Positions 24,469-32,971 of a stretch of 64,000 nt of DNA are shown here, in pieces. A program made the position numbers and the translations under genes. Source of the DNA: SZUA-448 sp964602475. GTDB taxonomy: Bacteria; Bacillota; Clostridia; Lachnospirales; Lachnospiraceae. Under the pieces are notes generated by a model. The model did not search any database. It saw nothing but the letters and a program-made list of their open reading frames with translations, and was not told where the DNA came from. Location of the stretch: positions 1-64,000 of the forward strand of contig CAZRRN010000009.1 in NCBI GenBank assembly GCA_964602475.1, read 5' to 3'. The stretch's first letter is position 1, and each line of letters begins with the position of its first letter.

Positions 24469-24502
24469 ATACTCTATAACTGATTACCCAGTTATAGAGT
24501 AT
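24469..24502. terminator. Hairpin between convergent genes
   Basis: ATACTCTATAACTG (24469-24482) and CAGTTATAGAGTAT (24489-24502) form a perfect 14-bp stem with a six-base loop. Neither side has a strong T-run (minus side: GGCTCCTTTTG), so it may be a weak bidirectional terminator between the response regulator and the nucleoside hydrolase. Confidence 0.6.
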
Positions 24503-24541
24503 CAACTCCTCAGCATTTCGATATCGGGAACAGTCCGGTTA

Positions 24542-25492
24542 TCAAAGCATCAATTTCATAAATTGATCTGTGAATAATTTACTGTCTACTTTAGTGATAA
24601 CCTCAGCATTAATTGATTTTGCTTCAGGCATTGCTTCGTATGTCTTTCCTTCTTGGAAAAAAATTACCTGCCCATATGCAACACCGTTTTCCGTACAGCA
24701 ATGGCAATGACAGCGTGCTTTTTCAGTCACAAAATCATCCCATATTGCTGCTGCCATGGCAACAGCATCGGGCAAATCAACCATATGGACACCACGCGTA
24801 TCAAGATTAAACTGTAGAATGACCTTGGTTGCTTCAACAAGGAATTTGGCCACATCATTCCCTTGTGAAAGATAGGACAGCTCGTACTTATCAAGCCCGA
24901 TTCCTCCTACACAAAGATCAAAACCGGCTATAGTAATCGGCGAACCGCAATCGAGCATAAGCGAGTACGCTTCAGCATCAATAAATACATTAAATTCAGA
25001 AACAGGGGTTGCATTGCCGGGACCAAAGCCGGGAGTTCCCATAGACCAGATGTGCTTTACCTTTTTCATTGCATCACGATCCGTCAATACTGCGAGCGCT
25101 ATGTTTGTAGCAGGACCAAGCACAGCGATTTCCACCTCGCCCGGGTATTTTTTAACCATGTCGAGGATGAATTCTACCGCTCGTTGATTTGCCGGTACTC
25201 CACTTGGATGAATGATGCCTCTGTCACCCATGCCATCAAGACCATGAACACTAATTGTTTCCTTCCGCTCATGGAAAAGCGGACGCTTTGCACCGAGATA
25301 AACAGAGACATCGCTTCTATTACATACTTCAAGTGTTTGTAATGCATTCTTTGCTGCCTGTTCCACGCAGACATTTCCACCAACTGTAGTAACGCCAAGC
25401 AGCTCTATGCTTTCCGTCAGCGCCGCCATCATAATCGCCGCGGAATCGTCAGAAGCAGTATCCGTATCAATTATAAACTTTCGTCTTTCCAT
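24542..25492 (-). CDS. Inosine-uridine-preferring nucleoside hydrolase family protein
   Basis: A 316-residue N-ribohydrolase that cleaves the glycosidic bond of nucleosides. The calcium-binding motif is IIDTDTASDDSAAIMMA (residues 7-23), a variant of DTDPGxDD. Further family landmarks are GVTTVGGNVCVEQAA, HGLDGMGD, IAVLGPATNIALAL-like (IAVLGPATNIALAVL) and EFNVFIDAEA. The C-terminal part has an unusual CHCHCC patch (residues about 263-268). The start ATG is preceded by GAAGGAGAA. It is a single gene, converging on the two-component operon. Confidence 0.88.
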   Translation of the reverse strand: MERRKFIIDTDTASDDSAAIMMAALTESIELLGVTTVGGNVCVEQAAKNALQTLEVCNRSDVSVYLGAKRPLFHERKETISVHGLDGMGDRGIIHPSGVPANQRAVEFILDMVKKYPGEVEIAVLGPATNIALAVLTDRDAMKKVKHIWSMGTPGFGPGNATPVSEFNVFIDAEAYSLMLDCGSPITIAGFDLCVGGIGLDKYELSYLSQGNDVAKFLVEATKVILQFNLDTRGVHMVDLPDAVAMAAAIWDDFVTEKARCHCHCCTENGVAYGQVIFFQEGKTYEAMPEAKSINAEVITKVDSKLFTDQFMKLML

Positions 25493-25605
25493 TGAATGTT
25501 CTCCTTCGTTGATTATGTTATCCTCATTTTCAACCTCAATGTCAAAAATGGGCAGGTAATCAGGTCTTCCTTAATAAGCCGGAATTGCCATCATCCGCCG
25601 GCAGT

Positions 25606-28197
25606 TCATTGTTTTTTCTTTTTTCTGATGATCAGAACCACTGCCGTTACACCGCCTCCAAGCAGAACCGTTCCCAGAACAATCCATAAAACGGTCAGAT
25701 TTCTGCTTTCTGTTGATTCATGATTGTCCGGAATGGTCGTCGAAGCTGCTGCTTTCGTCGGCTCAGTTTCCGGGACTGCTGAATCCGTGGGTTCAGTCGT
25801 CAGCTCAGCGGAAGTCGTCGGCTCAGTTTCCGGGACTGCTGAATCTGTGGGTTCTGTTTCCGGTGCTGCTGAATCTGTGGGTTCTGTTTCCGGTGCTGCT
25901 GAATCTGTGGGTTCTGTTTCNNNNNNNNNNNNNNNNNNNNNNNNNNNNNNNNNNNNNNNNNNNNNNNNNNNNNNNNNNNNNNNNNNNNNNNNNNNNNNNN
26001 NNNNNNNNNNNNNNNNNNNNGTGGGTTCTGTTTCCGGTGCTGCTGAATCTGTGGGTTCTGTTTCCGGTGCTGCTGTCGGTACCGTGTTAATCTTTGCTAT
26101 AATTTCCGACTGGCTGTAACCGCATACACAGCAAGTACGCTGACGTATTCCTTCCTGACTTTCTGTTGCTGCTGTTACTGTCTCCCACTCTCCAAAGTTA
26201 TGTACGGCTACATCCAGCTTTTCACCGCATGAGCATTCCTTCCAGTGATTTGCGTCATCATTTTTCCATGTTTCTTCTGCTGTATGCGTGTGTGTTTCAT
26301 TCACTGTGACATAGAATTCTGTTGTTTTCCCTTTATAGGTCACAGTGATTTGCTGCGTTCCGACTGTGTTCAGCGTTAAAGGAGAAAATGTCATTTCGTT
26401 ATAATTGTTACCCTGAAGCCATCCATCAGACATATTCAGCTTAAGAATTAGCTCGTCGGGATCAAAAGTTTCGCCCTTTTCATATATAGTCTTTTTGGGC
26501 ATCTCGAGAACCTCGATGCTGGTTAAGACAATATCTGATGATGAATCATTTACCACAACGTCAAATGCTGCTGTCTTACCTTCGTATGTTACGGTAATAC
26601 TCTGTGTTCCGACGGTGTTCAGCGTGGAAGGTGAGCAGGTAAAACCGCTTGTGACGTTTTTATATCCGTCGCTCATAATCACGCGCAGCGTCATTCCTGC
26701 AGTATTTAACGTTTCGCCTTGATCGTAATTAAGCTTTGTTGGTTTATTTTGGATTTCTATACTCTCTACTGTTGACTCGAACTTTGTATATGTTACAGAT
26801 GCTGTTTTTGTATATACAATCTCGCTATACTCCCCGTTGTATTCCATATATGTCGCAATACAGTAATAAGTGGTGCCTATCGTAGCTTCAGGTATGTATT
26901 CATTGGACGTTGCTCCATAGATTATAACAGCATCGCTCATATCGGATTTTGATGATTTGTACCACTGTAAATAAAGCTCACCTTCTCCGATTGGCTTGAT
27001 ATATGCCGACAGTGTTACCGTTTCTTCGGTATATACCGTTACAGATTCCGGGGAGGTGATTACGGACGGATACCCCACCTTTAATTCATCCGAGATACTT
27101 TTCTCATAGGTTACCGGAATTAGATCAGAATAAACATGCTCACTCGAGGAACCTAATGTGTTTTCCACCATGACGCAGTAATAGGTTGTTCCGACATCCT
27201 GCGGAGTTGTGAATTTTCTTTGTGCACCGTAACTTACATCGGTATCGCTGTATATTGCCTTGATTGTTGAGATATCGTTCATGCTTGTCTGGTACCACTG
27301 GTAGCTTAACGTTCCGCCATCGGTAACGTTCGCAGTGACAGAAAGCGTTGCAGCTGTTCCGCAAAAATAGCTGCCTCCGATTGGCTGAACCGTAATGTTC
27401 GGCTTTTGTGCTTTGACCTCGTCTGCAGCAGGGACGGTAAATTCAAGATATACCACACGCTGCTTTGGTTTCCCTGATACTTCATGTGTAGTGGCAGTAC
27501 AAGCGTTGATCGTTGCTTTCATGGCATAAATGTCGGCGAAGCTGTAGCCATCCTTCGGCTCCAGATAAATCATCACCCGGTATGTCTTGCCGGCTTCATA
27601 GACCCCACTCTGCCAGCTCTGATCCGTCACATTGTACCAGCCTATATCGCTTAGGGTATAACCGCTGCCGCTCAGGACACAATCCTTAACCGGAAGCTGA
27701 CCTGCCACAGGTGCCGTAATCTTTGTAATGGTGACGGAGGAAACAATACCCTCTGCTACATAATAATCAACAGAATCAACTCTACAGCATCCGCTGTAAC
27801 CTGCATTTGCCGGTCTGATGTAATCTCCCGCTGCCGCACCGTTGACCGTTGCAGGTATGATATCGGCATACGGTATCTCATAGCCTTCCTTTGCTTTCAG
27901 ATGAGCCTCAAAATGATAGGTTTTTCCTGCTATAAATTTGTCACCGACTGTATAGCTGTTCCAATCCTCGTCAAGCCAGCTAAATGAGTCCAGACTTACG
28001 CCGACGCTTGTGATTGTCGGCAGAACCACGGTATCACCGATTTTGGGAACCGGAATAGATAAAGCGACCGATGCTACCTTTGCGTTAGTATAATCCGCCG
28101 ATGCTGTTAACTCCGGTGTAAGAATTAACGTGAGTACCATACACAAGGTCAGTAGAACGGTCACGAAACGCGCTGCTTTTGTTCGTGTCTTTTTCAT
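25606..28197 (-). CDS. Large cell-surface protein with Ig-like domains and a proline-rich repeat (contains assembly gap)
   Basis: A secreted, membrane-anchored surface protein. A signal peptide spans about residues 1-35. Two similar modules follow, each with a G-K-T-Y(H/R)-x-x-x-x-L-x-(A/P)-K-(E/D)-G-Y landmark. Then come two Ig-like modules with YQWYQTS/LQWYKSS and GTTYYC, and two Big_3-type modules sharing SPSTLNTVGTQSITVTY and similar. A HTHTAEETW...CSCGE zinc-ribbon-like stretch precedes tandem PETEPTDSAA units. The C-terminus is one hydrophobic helix plus RKKKKQ. The repeat units contain 100 N, so the true length is unknown. The ATG follows AAAGGAGTTACAAC. Function probably adhesion or wall interaction; ligand unknown. 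Confidence 0.8.
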   Translation of the reverse strand: MKKTRTKAARFVTVLLTLCMVLTLILTPELTASADYTNAKVASVALSIPVPKIGDTVVLPTITSVGVSLDSFSWLDEDWNSYTVGDKFIAGKTYHFEAHLKAKEGYEIPYADIIPATVNGAAAGDYIRPANAGYSGCCRVDSVDYYVAEGIVSSVTITKITAPVAGQLPVKDCVLSGSGYTLSDIGWYNVTDQSWQSGVYEAGKTYRVMIYLEPKDGYSFADIYAMKATINACTATTHEVSGKPKQRVVYLEFTVPAADEVKAQKPNITVQPIGGSYFCGTAATLSVTANVTDGGTLSYQWYQTSMNDISTIKAIYSDTDVSYGAQRKFTTPQDVGTTYYCVMVENTLGSSSEHVYSDLIPVTYEKSISDELKVGYPSVITSPESVTVYTEETVTLSAYIKPIGEGELYLQWYKSSKSDMSDAVIIYGATSNEYIPEATIGTTYYCIATYMEYNGEYSEIVYTKTASVTYTKFESTVESIEIQNKPTKLNYDQGETLNTAGMTLRVIMSDGYKNVTSGFTCSPSTLNTVGTQSITVTYEGKTAAFDVVVNDSSSDIVLTSIEVLEMPKKTIYEKGETFDPDELILKLNMSDGWLQGNNYNEMTFSPLTLNTVGTQQITVTYKGKTTEFYVTVNETHTHTAEETWKNDDANHWKECSCGEKLDVAVHNFGEWETVTAATESQEGIRQRTCCVCGYSQSEIIAKINTVPTAAPETEPTDSAAPETEPXXXXXXXXXXXXXXXXXXXXXXXXXXXXXXXXXXETEPTDSAAPETEPTDSAAPETEPTDSAVPETEPTTSAELTTEPTDSAVPETEPTKAAASTTIPDNHESTESRNLTVLWIVLGTVLLGGGVTAVVLIIRKKKKQ
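25741..26075 (-). repeat. Tandem 30-bp repeat encoding PETEPTDSAA units
   Basis: Near-identical 30-bp units (GCTGCTGAATCTGTGGGTTC and onward) encode ten-residue spacers between the Ig-like modules and the membrane anchor. Copy number cannot be read because of the internal gap; outer units are degenerate (ELTTEPTDSA, TKAAAST). Confidence 0.9.
25921..26020. other. Assembly gap of 100 N
   Basis: Exactly 100 N inside the tandem repeat, the usual placeholder for an unknown length. The reading frame happens to continue across it. Confidence 0.99.
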
Positions 28198-28270
28198 GTT
28201 GTAACTCCTTTCAAATAATGCTCTGGTAATTATTACTAATATACATTCACTATACTATATAAGAAAAAAA

Positions 28271-28298
28271 TATACCCTATCATAAATGATAGGGTATA
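28271..28298 (-). terminator. Rho-independent terminator of the lost yeiH gene
   Basis: TATACCCTATCAT (28271-28283) and ATGATAGGGTATA (28286-28298), loop AA, with a T-run on the minus strand (TTTTTTT, complement of 28263-28270). It lies just past the stop of the yeiH remnant, as its original terminator would. A weaker T-run on the plus side could serve the other direction. Confidence 0.75.
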
Positions 28299-28345
28299 AA
28301 AAATTTTATTTGAATAATGACTTATTTTAATCAAGATATTTAATT

Positions 28346-28480
28346 TTACACCATTCCCATGACCCATTCAACTCCGATAGCAACAATTACAACAAGCAGT
28401 GATATCACAAAGCCATGAAGCATTGGTGCAATTCCAGCTTTTTTCATATCCTTAAAGCTTGTCTTCAGGATATTTTCACA
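28346..28480 (-). pseudogene. C-terminal remnant of a YeiH-type (UPF0324) membrane transporter
   Basis: Reading leftward, the frame gives NILKTSFKDMKKAGIAPMLH, then GFVISLLVVIVAIGVEWVMG and a stop at 28346. This matches the end of YeiH/PSE-family putative sulfate exporters. No start or preceding membrane segments remain. It runs back-to-back into the LysR remnant, so one deletion seems to have removed both 5' halves. Confidence 0.65.
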
Positions 28481-28486
28481 TATCAT

Positions 28487-28801
28487 ATTCTGATTCGGGA
28501 ATCCGGATCAGGAACCAGAAAAGTCTTCGAGAATTTCTTGGAAGAATACAATTATTCTTATCAAAGCTTTTCAAGATATAGCATAATCAGCAGCTTCAAG
28601 CTGATGGAAGGGTTGATTGAAAAAGACTTAGGAAGAACCTTTGCCTACAGATCCATTGCCGAACAGAACCGAAATCTTGCTGTATTGCGAATCAGAGATC
28701 ATGTTATCTCTCATGAGTTTAATTATGTCTTTCTAAAGAATTCCAGAGCATCAGAGCTGATTTTACAGCTTGCACCTAATGTAACAATCGAAGCCGGCTG
28801 A
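28487..28801 (+). pseudogene. C-terminal remnant of a LysR-family regulator
   Basis: From ILIRESGSGTRKVFENFLEE to the stop the sequence is the second half of a LysR ligand-binding domain (motif REsGSGTR, then a regulator-like helix and strand pattern). The DNA-binding N-terminal half is missing; upstream in-frame codons are antisense yeiH sequence. In intact loci a LysR regulator lies divergent to yeiH, so this is the other side of the same deletion. It should not be annotated as a 128-residue protein. Confidence 0.7.
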
Positions 28802-28876
28802 TTTTTACAAAAAAACAAATTTTTCTTGAATCATGGAGATTAATTACCTGATTCTATGAAAATTATTCAAAAACCA

Positions 28877-28905
28877 TTGACAACAAAATCAAACGGTGCT
28901 ATTAT
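28877..28905 (+). promoter_or_regulatory. Sigma-A promoter of the cysteine/Fe-S operon
   Basis: TTGACA (28877-28882), 17-base spacer, TATTAT (28900-28905), 48 bases before the metY start. Confidence 0.85.
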
Positions 28906-28907
28906 CT

Positions 28908-28928
28908 TACCAACCTACTAAGTTGGTA
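28908..28928 (+). promoter_or_regulatory. Palindromic operator, probable Rrf2-family site
   Basis: TACCAAC (28908-28914) and GTTGGTA (28922-28928) flank CTACTAA, giving a 21-bp near-perfect dyad right at the expected transcription start. The only local candidate to bind it is the Rrf2 protein encoded at the end of this operon (32972-33397), a family that includes CymR and IscR. It would repress sulfur and Fe-S genes by roadblocking the promoter. Confidence 0.65.
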
Positions 28929-28952
28929 TGCTAATGAAAAGAGGAAATGTTT

Positions 28953-30236
28953 ATGACAGATTACAGATTTGAAACTCTTCAGGTTCATGTCGGTCAGGAA
29001 AGCGCCGACCCGGCAACAGATGCAAGAGCGGTGCCAATCTATGCCACCACATCTTATGTTTTTCGGGATTCCGCACAGGCTGCAGGACGATTTGGTCTTT
29101 CCGAAGGAGGCAATATCTACACACGCCTTATGAATCCGACCTCGGACGTCTTTGAAAAACGTGTCGCCGCTCTGGAAGGCGGAGCTGCTGCACTCGCAAC
29201 AGCCTCAGGCTCGGCTGCAATCACTTATGCGATTCAGAACATTGCAGTTGCCGGCGATCATATTGTCTCTTCCACCAATCTATACGGCGGAACCTATAAC
29301 CTGTTTTCGAATACCCTGAGGGATCAGGGACTTGAGGTAACTTTTGTGAATCCTTCGGTTCCGCAGAATTTTGAAGATGCGATTCAGCCCAACACAAAGC
29401 TTCTCTACGCCGAAACTCTCGGCAATCCCAATTCTGACATCATTGATCTTGAAGCAGTATCCGCCATTGCTCATAAGCACGGGATTCCGCTGATTGTTGA
29501 CAACACCTTTGCAACTCCGTTCCTTCTGCGCCCGATTGAACACGGAGCAGATATCGTAGTTCATTCCGCAACCAAGTTCATGGGGGGGCACGGTACGGTT
29601 ATGGGCGGAGTAATCATCGATTCTGGGAAATTTGACTGGACACAGAGCGGAAAGTTCCCGGGGCTTAACAAACCGAATCCGTCATATCATGGTATCGTTT
29701 TTACCGAAGCATGCGGCAGCCTTGCTTATATCGTAAAGCTTCGTACCACGCTGATGAGAGACCAGGGCGCAACAATTTCACCCTTTAATTCCTTTATGCT
29801 TTTGCAGGGACTTGAAACCCTTTCACTCCGTCTGGAGCGGCATGTTGAAAATGCACTGAAGGTTGTTGCTTTTCTAGAGGCGCATCCTCAGGTGGAAAAG
29901 GTAAATCATCCCTCTCTTGCTTCCGGTAAACAAAAAGAGCTTTACAAACGGTACTTTCCAAATGGTGCAGCATCTATTTTTACCTTCGAAATCAAGGGCG
30001 GTGCAAAAACCGCAAGACGGTTTACAGAACATCTGAAGCTCTTCTCTCTGCTTGCAAATGTCGCTGATGTGAAATCACTTGTCATTCATCCCGCCTCCAC
30101 TACGCACTCCCAGCTTTCCGAAGCGGATCTGCTGAATGCCGGCATTACACCTTCCACCATACGGCTTTCGATTGGTATTGAACACATTGATGATATTCTC
30201 GCAGATCTGCAGAATGGATTTGCGGCAGTACAATAA
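28953..30236 (+). CDS. metY: O-acetylhomoserine sulfhydrylase (MetY-type)
   Basis: A 427-residue PLP enzyme of the Cys/Met metabolism family that makes homocysteine from O-acetylhomoserine and sulfide, or works as an alternative cysteine-forming enzyme. Landmarks are YTRLMNPTSDVFEKRVAALEGG, VDNTFATPFL, VHSATKFMGGHGTVMGG (lysine binding PLP) and the C-terminal VIHPASTTHSQL ... IRLSIGIEH. I take the second ATG (28953) because GAGG lies eight bases upstream; the ATG at 28947 is too close. First gene of the operon metY-cysK-cysteine desulfurase-iscU-rrf2. Confidence 0.92.
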   Translation: MTDYRFETLQVHVGQESADPATDARAVPIYATTSYVFRDSAQAAGRFGLSEGGNIYTRLMNPTSDVFEKRVAALEGGAAALATASGSAAITYAIQNIAVAGDHIVSSTNLYGGTYNLFSNTLRDQGLEVTFVNPSVPQNFEDAIQPNTKLLYAETLGNPNSDIIDLEAVSAIAHKHGIPLIVDNTFATPFLLRPIEHGADIVVHSATKFMGGHGTVMGGVIIDSGKFDWTQSGKFPGLNKPNPSYHGIVFTEACGSLAYIVKLRTTLMRDQGATISPFNSFMLLQGLETLSLRLERHVENALKVVAFLEAHPQVEKVNHPSLASGKQKELYKRYFPNGAASIFTFEIKGGAKTARRFTEHLKLFSLLANVADVKSLVIHPASTTHSQLSEADLLNAGITPSTIRLSIGIEHIDDILADLQNGFAAVQ

Positions 30237-30253
30237 AAAAGGAGATACTATCT

Positions 30254-31186
30254 ATGTCAAATATATATACATCCGCAGACCAGCTGGTTGGGAAGACTCC
30301 CCTGCTCGAGCTGACACATATAGAAAAAGAATTCAATCTGAAGGCCAGAATCATAGCCAAGCTGGAATATCTGAACCCCGCAGGTTCGGTCAAAGACCGC
30401 ATTGCTAAAAAAATACTTGATGACGCAGAAGCCTCCGGAAAATTAAAGTCCGGCTCCGTAATTATAGAACCGTCCTCCGGCAATACCGGTATCGGACTCG
30501 CTTCCGTTGCCGCCGCGCGTGGCTACCGTATCATTATTGTTATGCCGGAAACTATGTCGGTAGAACGGCGTCAGCTTATCTTTGCCTACGGGGCAGAGCT
30601 TGTCCTTACCGAAGGTTCCAAGGGCATGAAGGGCGCCATAGCAAAAGCGGAAGAACTTGCAGCCATTACTCCGGACAGCTTTATTCCGGGTCAGTTTACC
30701 AATCCGGCAAACCCGGCTGCACACCGTGAAACCACCGGTCCGGAAATCTATCATGATACCGACGGCAGACTTGATTATTTTGTTGCCGGAATCGGTACCG
30801 GCGGAACGATTACCGGTGTCGGTGAGTACCTGAAGGCACAGAATCCTGAGATTAAGGTAATTGCTGTTGAACCGGCATCCTCTGCCGTTCTCAGTACCGG
30901 TATTGCCGGTTCTCATAAGATTCAGGGAATCGGTGCCGGCTTTGTACCGAAAATACTGAATACGAACATTTACGATGAAATTCTTACTGTGACCAATGAA
31001 GCTGCATTTGCCATCGGTAAACTTATCGGAACGAAGGAAGGAATTCTGGTCGGTATATCCTCCGGAGCTGCTGTACAGGCTGCCATTGATCTGGCACAGC
31101 GTCCGGAGAATGACGGAAAAACCATTGTTGTGCTGCTTCCCGATACCGGCGACCGGTATCTTTCCACACCGCTCTTTTCGGTTTGA
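30254..31186 (+). CDS. cysK: Cysteine synthase A
   Basis: A 310-residue PLP enzyme forming L-cysteine from O-acetylserine and sulfide. The PLP lysine is in NPAGSVKDRIA, followed by EPSSGNTGIGLA, the phosphate-binding GTGGTITG and the C-terminal GISSGAAVQAA. It starts 17 bases after metY with AAAAAAGGAGATACT. Its product feeds the cysteine desulfurase encoded next. Confidence 0.95.
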   Translation: MSNIYTSADQLVGKTPLLELTHIEKEFNLKARIIAKLEYLNPAGSVKDRIAKKILDDAEASGKLKSGSVIIEPSSGNTGIGLASVAAARGYRIIIVMPETMSVERRQLIFAYGAELVLTEGSKGMKGAIAKAEELAAITPDSFIPGQFTNPANPAAHRETTGPEIYHDTDGRLDYFVAGIGTGGTITGVGEYLKAQNPEIKVIAVEPASSAVLSTGIAGSHKIQGIGAGFVPKILNTNIYDEILTVTNEAAFAIGKLIGTKEGILVGISSGAAVQAAIDLAQRPENDGKTIVVLLPDTGDRYLSTPLFSV

Positions 31187-31240
31187 TTCTCATGTTTACG
31201 GAACAATATAATGAAGAACTTTACTATTCTGAAAGGAGAT

Positions 31241-31333
31241 AGTGTGAAAGATGAACCTTTCACACGCAGATTTGTGCCTGCGCGGTGCTTGACACAAAAT
31301 CTGTTATGCGCAAAAAGCCGCACAGAAATGGAG
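31241..31333 (+). repeat. Dispersed structured repeat, copy B
   Basis: Full-length copy between cysK and the cysteine desulfurase. GTGTGAAAG/CTTTCACAC hairpin at the left; ends with GAAATGGAG, nine bases before the start codon. One base of the CCGCGCAG arm is changed (CCGCACAG). Confidence 0.9.
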
Positions 31334-31342
31334 ATTAGTTAT

Positions 31343-32536
31343 ATGAAGCAATTGATTTATGCAGATAATGCAGCAACGACAAAAATAAGCAGCCATGCGA
31401 TGAATACCATGCTTCAATCAATGGAGACCATTTACGGGAATCCCTCCAGTCTTCACACCATCGGACAGCAGGCAGCGGATGCGCTGTTAACTGCACGAAA
31501 GCAGATTGCGAGCTGTCTAAACTGTCAGACAGAAGAAATCCTCTTTACCTCCGGCGGAAGCGAAGCTGATAACCAGGCAATTCTGTCCGCTGCGAGACTG
31601 GGTGAAAAAAGCGGGAAAAAGCATATCCTATCGACTGCCTTCGAACATCATGCAGTGCTGCATACATTAGAACGGCTGAAGGAACGTGGGTTTGATATTG
31701 AACTGCTGCCGGTCGGCAGCAGCGGCACCCTGACTGCGAAGCAGGTTGAAGACGCAATCCGCAAGGATACCTGCCTTGTCACAGTAATGTATGCCAACAA
31801 CGAGATTGGTTCTGTTCTCCCAATCCGCGAAATCGGACAGATATGCCATGAGCATGCTGTATTATTTCACACGGATGCAGTACAGGCCGCCGGTCATCTG
31901 CCAATTGATGTGAATGCGCAGAACATTGATCTGCTCTCCCTTTCGGCTCACAAGTTCCACGGTCCGATGGGAACCGGCGTTCTATTCTCAAGAAGAAAGC
32001 TTCCACTCGTAAGTATTATAGAGGGCGGCGCACAGGAACATGGAAAACGTGCAGGAACAGAAAACCTTCCAGCCATCCTTGGGATGGCTGCGGCTCTTAC
32101 GGATTCCTGTGACAGTATCGAAGCAACATCCGTTTATGTTTCCTCTCTCCGGGATAAGCTGATAACCGGTCTTAAAAAAATCCCTCATTCCGCTCTCAAC
32201 GGAGATTCCGTTCACCGGCTTCCCGGCAACGTAAGCTTTTGTTTTGAAGGGATTGAAGGAGAAAGTCTGCTTCTGATGCTGGACGAACGGGGAATCTGTG
32301 CCTCCTCCGGTTCTGCCTGTACCTCCGGTTCTCTCGACCCAAGCCATGTATTACTGGCAATCGGCAGACCTCATGAGATTTCCCATGGATCTCTTCGTTT
32401 GAGCCTGTGCGGGACAAATACGGAATCTGAGGTAGATGAAATTCTAAAAGCTGTTCCGGAAATCGTTCAACAGTTGCGCAGTATGTCTCCTCTCTGGAGA
32501 GACAAAACAGAAGGAAAGAAACCATTTTTATTATAG
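31343..32536 (+). CDS. Cysteine desulfurase (NifS/IscS family)
   Basis: A 397-residue PLP enzyme that moves sulfur from cysteine to a scaffold as persulfide. Landmarks are YADNAATT at the start, TSGGSEADNQAI, HTDAVQAAGHLPID, the PLP lysine in LSAHKFHGP and the mobile sulfur-carrying cysteine in SSGSACTSGS. The true start is ATG 31343, directly behind repeat copy B; a longer frame to 31211 translates the repeat. It is followed at 10 bases by iscU, its expected sulfur acceptor. A second cysteine desulfurase (48133-49302) is paired with thiI. Confidence 0.93.
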   Translation: MKQLIYADNAATTKISSHAMNTMLQSMETIYGNPSSLHTIGQQAADALLTARKQIASCLNCQTEEILFTSGGSEADNQAILSAARLGEKSGKKHILSTAFEHHAVLHTLERLKERGFDIELLPVGSSGTLTAKQVEDAIRKDTCLVTVMYANNEIGSVLPIREIGQICHEHAVLFHTDAVQAAGHLPIDVNAQNIDLLSLSAHKFHGPMGTGVLFSRRKLPLVSIIEGGAQEHGKRAGTENLPAILGMAAALTDSCDSIEATSVYVSSLRDKLITGLKKIPHSALNGDSVHRLPGNVSFCFEGIEGESLLLMLDERGICASSGSACTSGSLDPSHVLLAIGRPHEISHGSLRLSLCGTNTESEVDEILKAVPEIVQQLRSMSPLWRDKTEGKKPFLL

Positions 32537-32546
32537 GAGGTACCTT

Positions 32547-32927
32547 ATGGCACTATACAGTGAAATAGTAATGGATCATTTTCACAATCCCCGCAACGTC
32601 GGCATCATTGATAATGCTGACGGAATCGGCGAAGTCGGTAACGCGAAATGCGGCGATATCATGAAAATCTATCTAAAGATTGAAAACGATATTGTTTCGG
32701 ATGTCAAATTCGAAACCTTCGGCTGTGGTTCTGCAATTGCCTCAAGCTCTATGGCAACCGAAATGATCAAAGGGAAGCCACTCGCCGAAGCACTTACCTT
32801 AACCAATAAAGCAGTCGCAGAAGCGCTCGACGGTCTGCCCCCACATAAGCTTCACTGCTCTGTCCTCGCAGAAGAAGCAATTAAGGCCGCCGTTTCGGAC
32901 TATTACAAGAAACAAGATTTGGATTGA
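32547..32927 (+). CDS. iscU: Iron-sulfur cluster scaffold IscU/NifU-N
   Basis: A 126-residue scaffold on which [2Fe-2S] and [4Fe-4S] clusters are built. All three ligand cysteines are visible: C35 (AKCGD, with D37), C60 (TFGCGSA) and C104 (LHCSVLAEE). The HFHNPRNVG start is typical. AGGAGGTACCTT precedes the ATG. It works with the cysteine desulfurase directly upstream; no iscA, hscAB or sufBCD genes are in the window. Confidence 0.95.
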   Translation: MALYSEIVMDHFHNPRNVGIIDNADGIGEVGNAKCGDIMKIYLKIENDIVSDVKFETFGCGSAIASSSMATEMIKGKPLAEALTLTNKAVAEALDGLPPHKLHCSVLAEEAIKAAVSDYYKKQDLD

Positions 32928-32953
32928 ATTTTCTTCCGAATCGGTGCTATACT
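32924..32953 (+). promoter_or_regulatory. Possible internal promoter of the rrf2 gene
   Basis: TTGAAT (32924-32929), 18-base spacer, TATACT (32948-32953), close to the start of the regulator gene. It would allow expression of the regulator apart from the operon. Confidence 0.5.
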
Positions 32954-32971
32954 ATAAACGGAGGTAATAAC

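Noticed and set aside
28415..28486. N-terminus of a 128-residue protein in front of the LysR-like part
   Set aside because: These codons are antisense to the yeiH remnant, so the frame is a chance fusion at a deletion junction.
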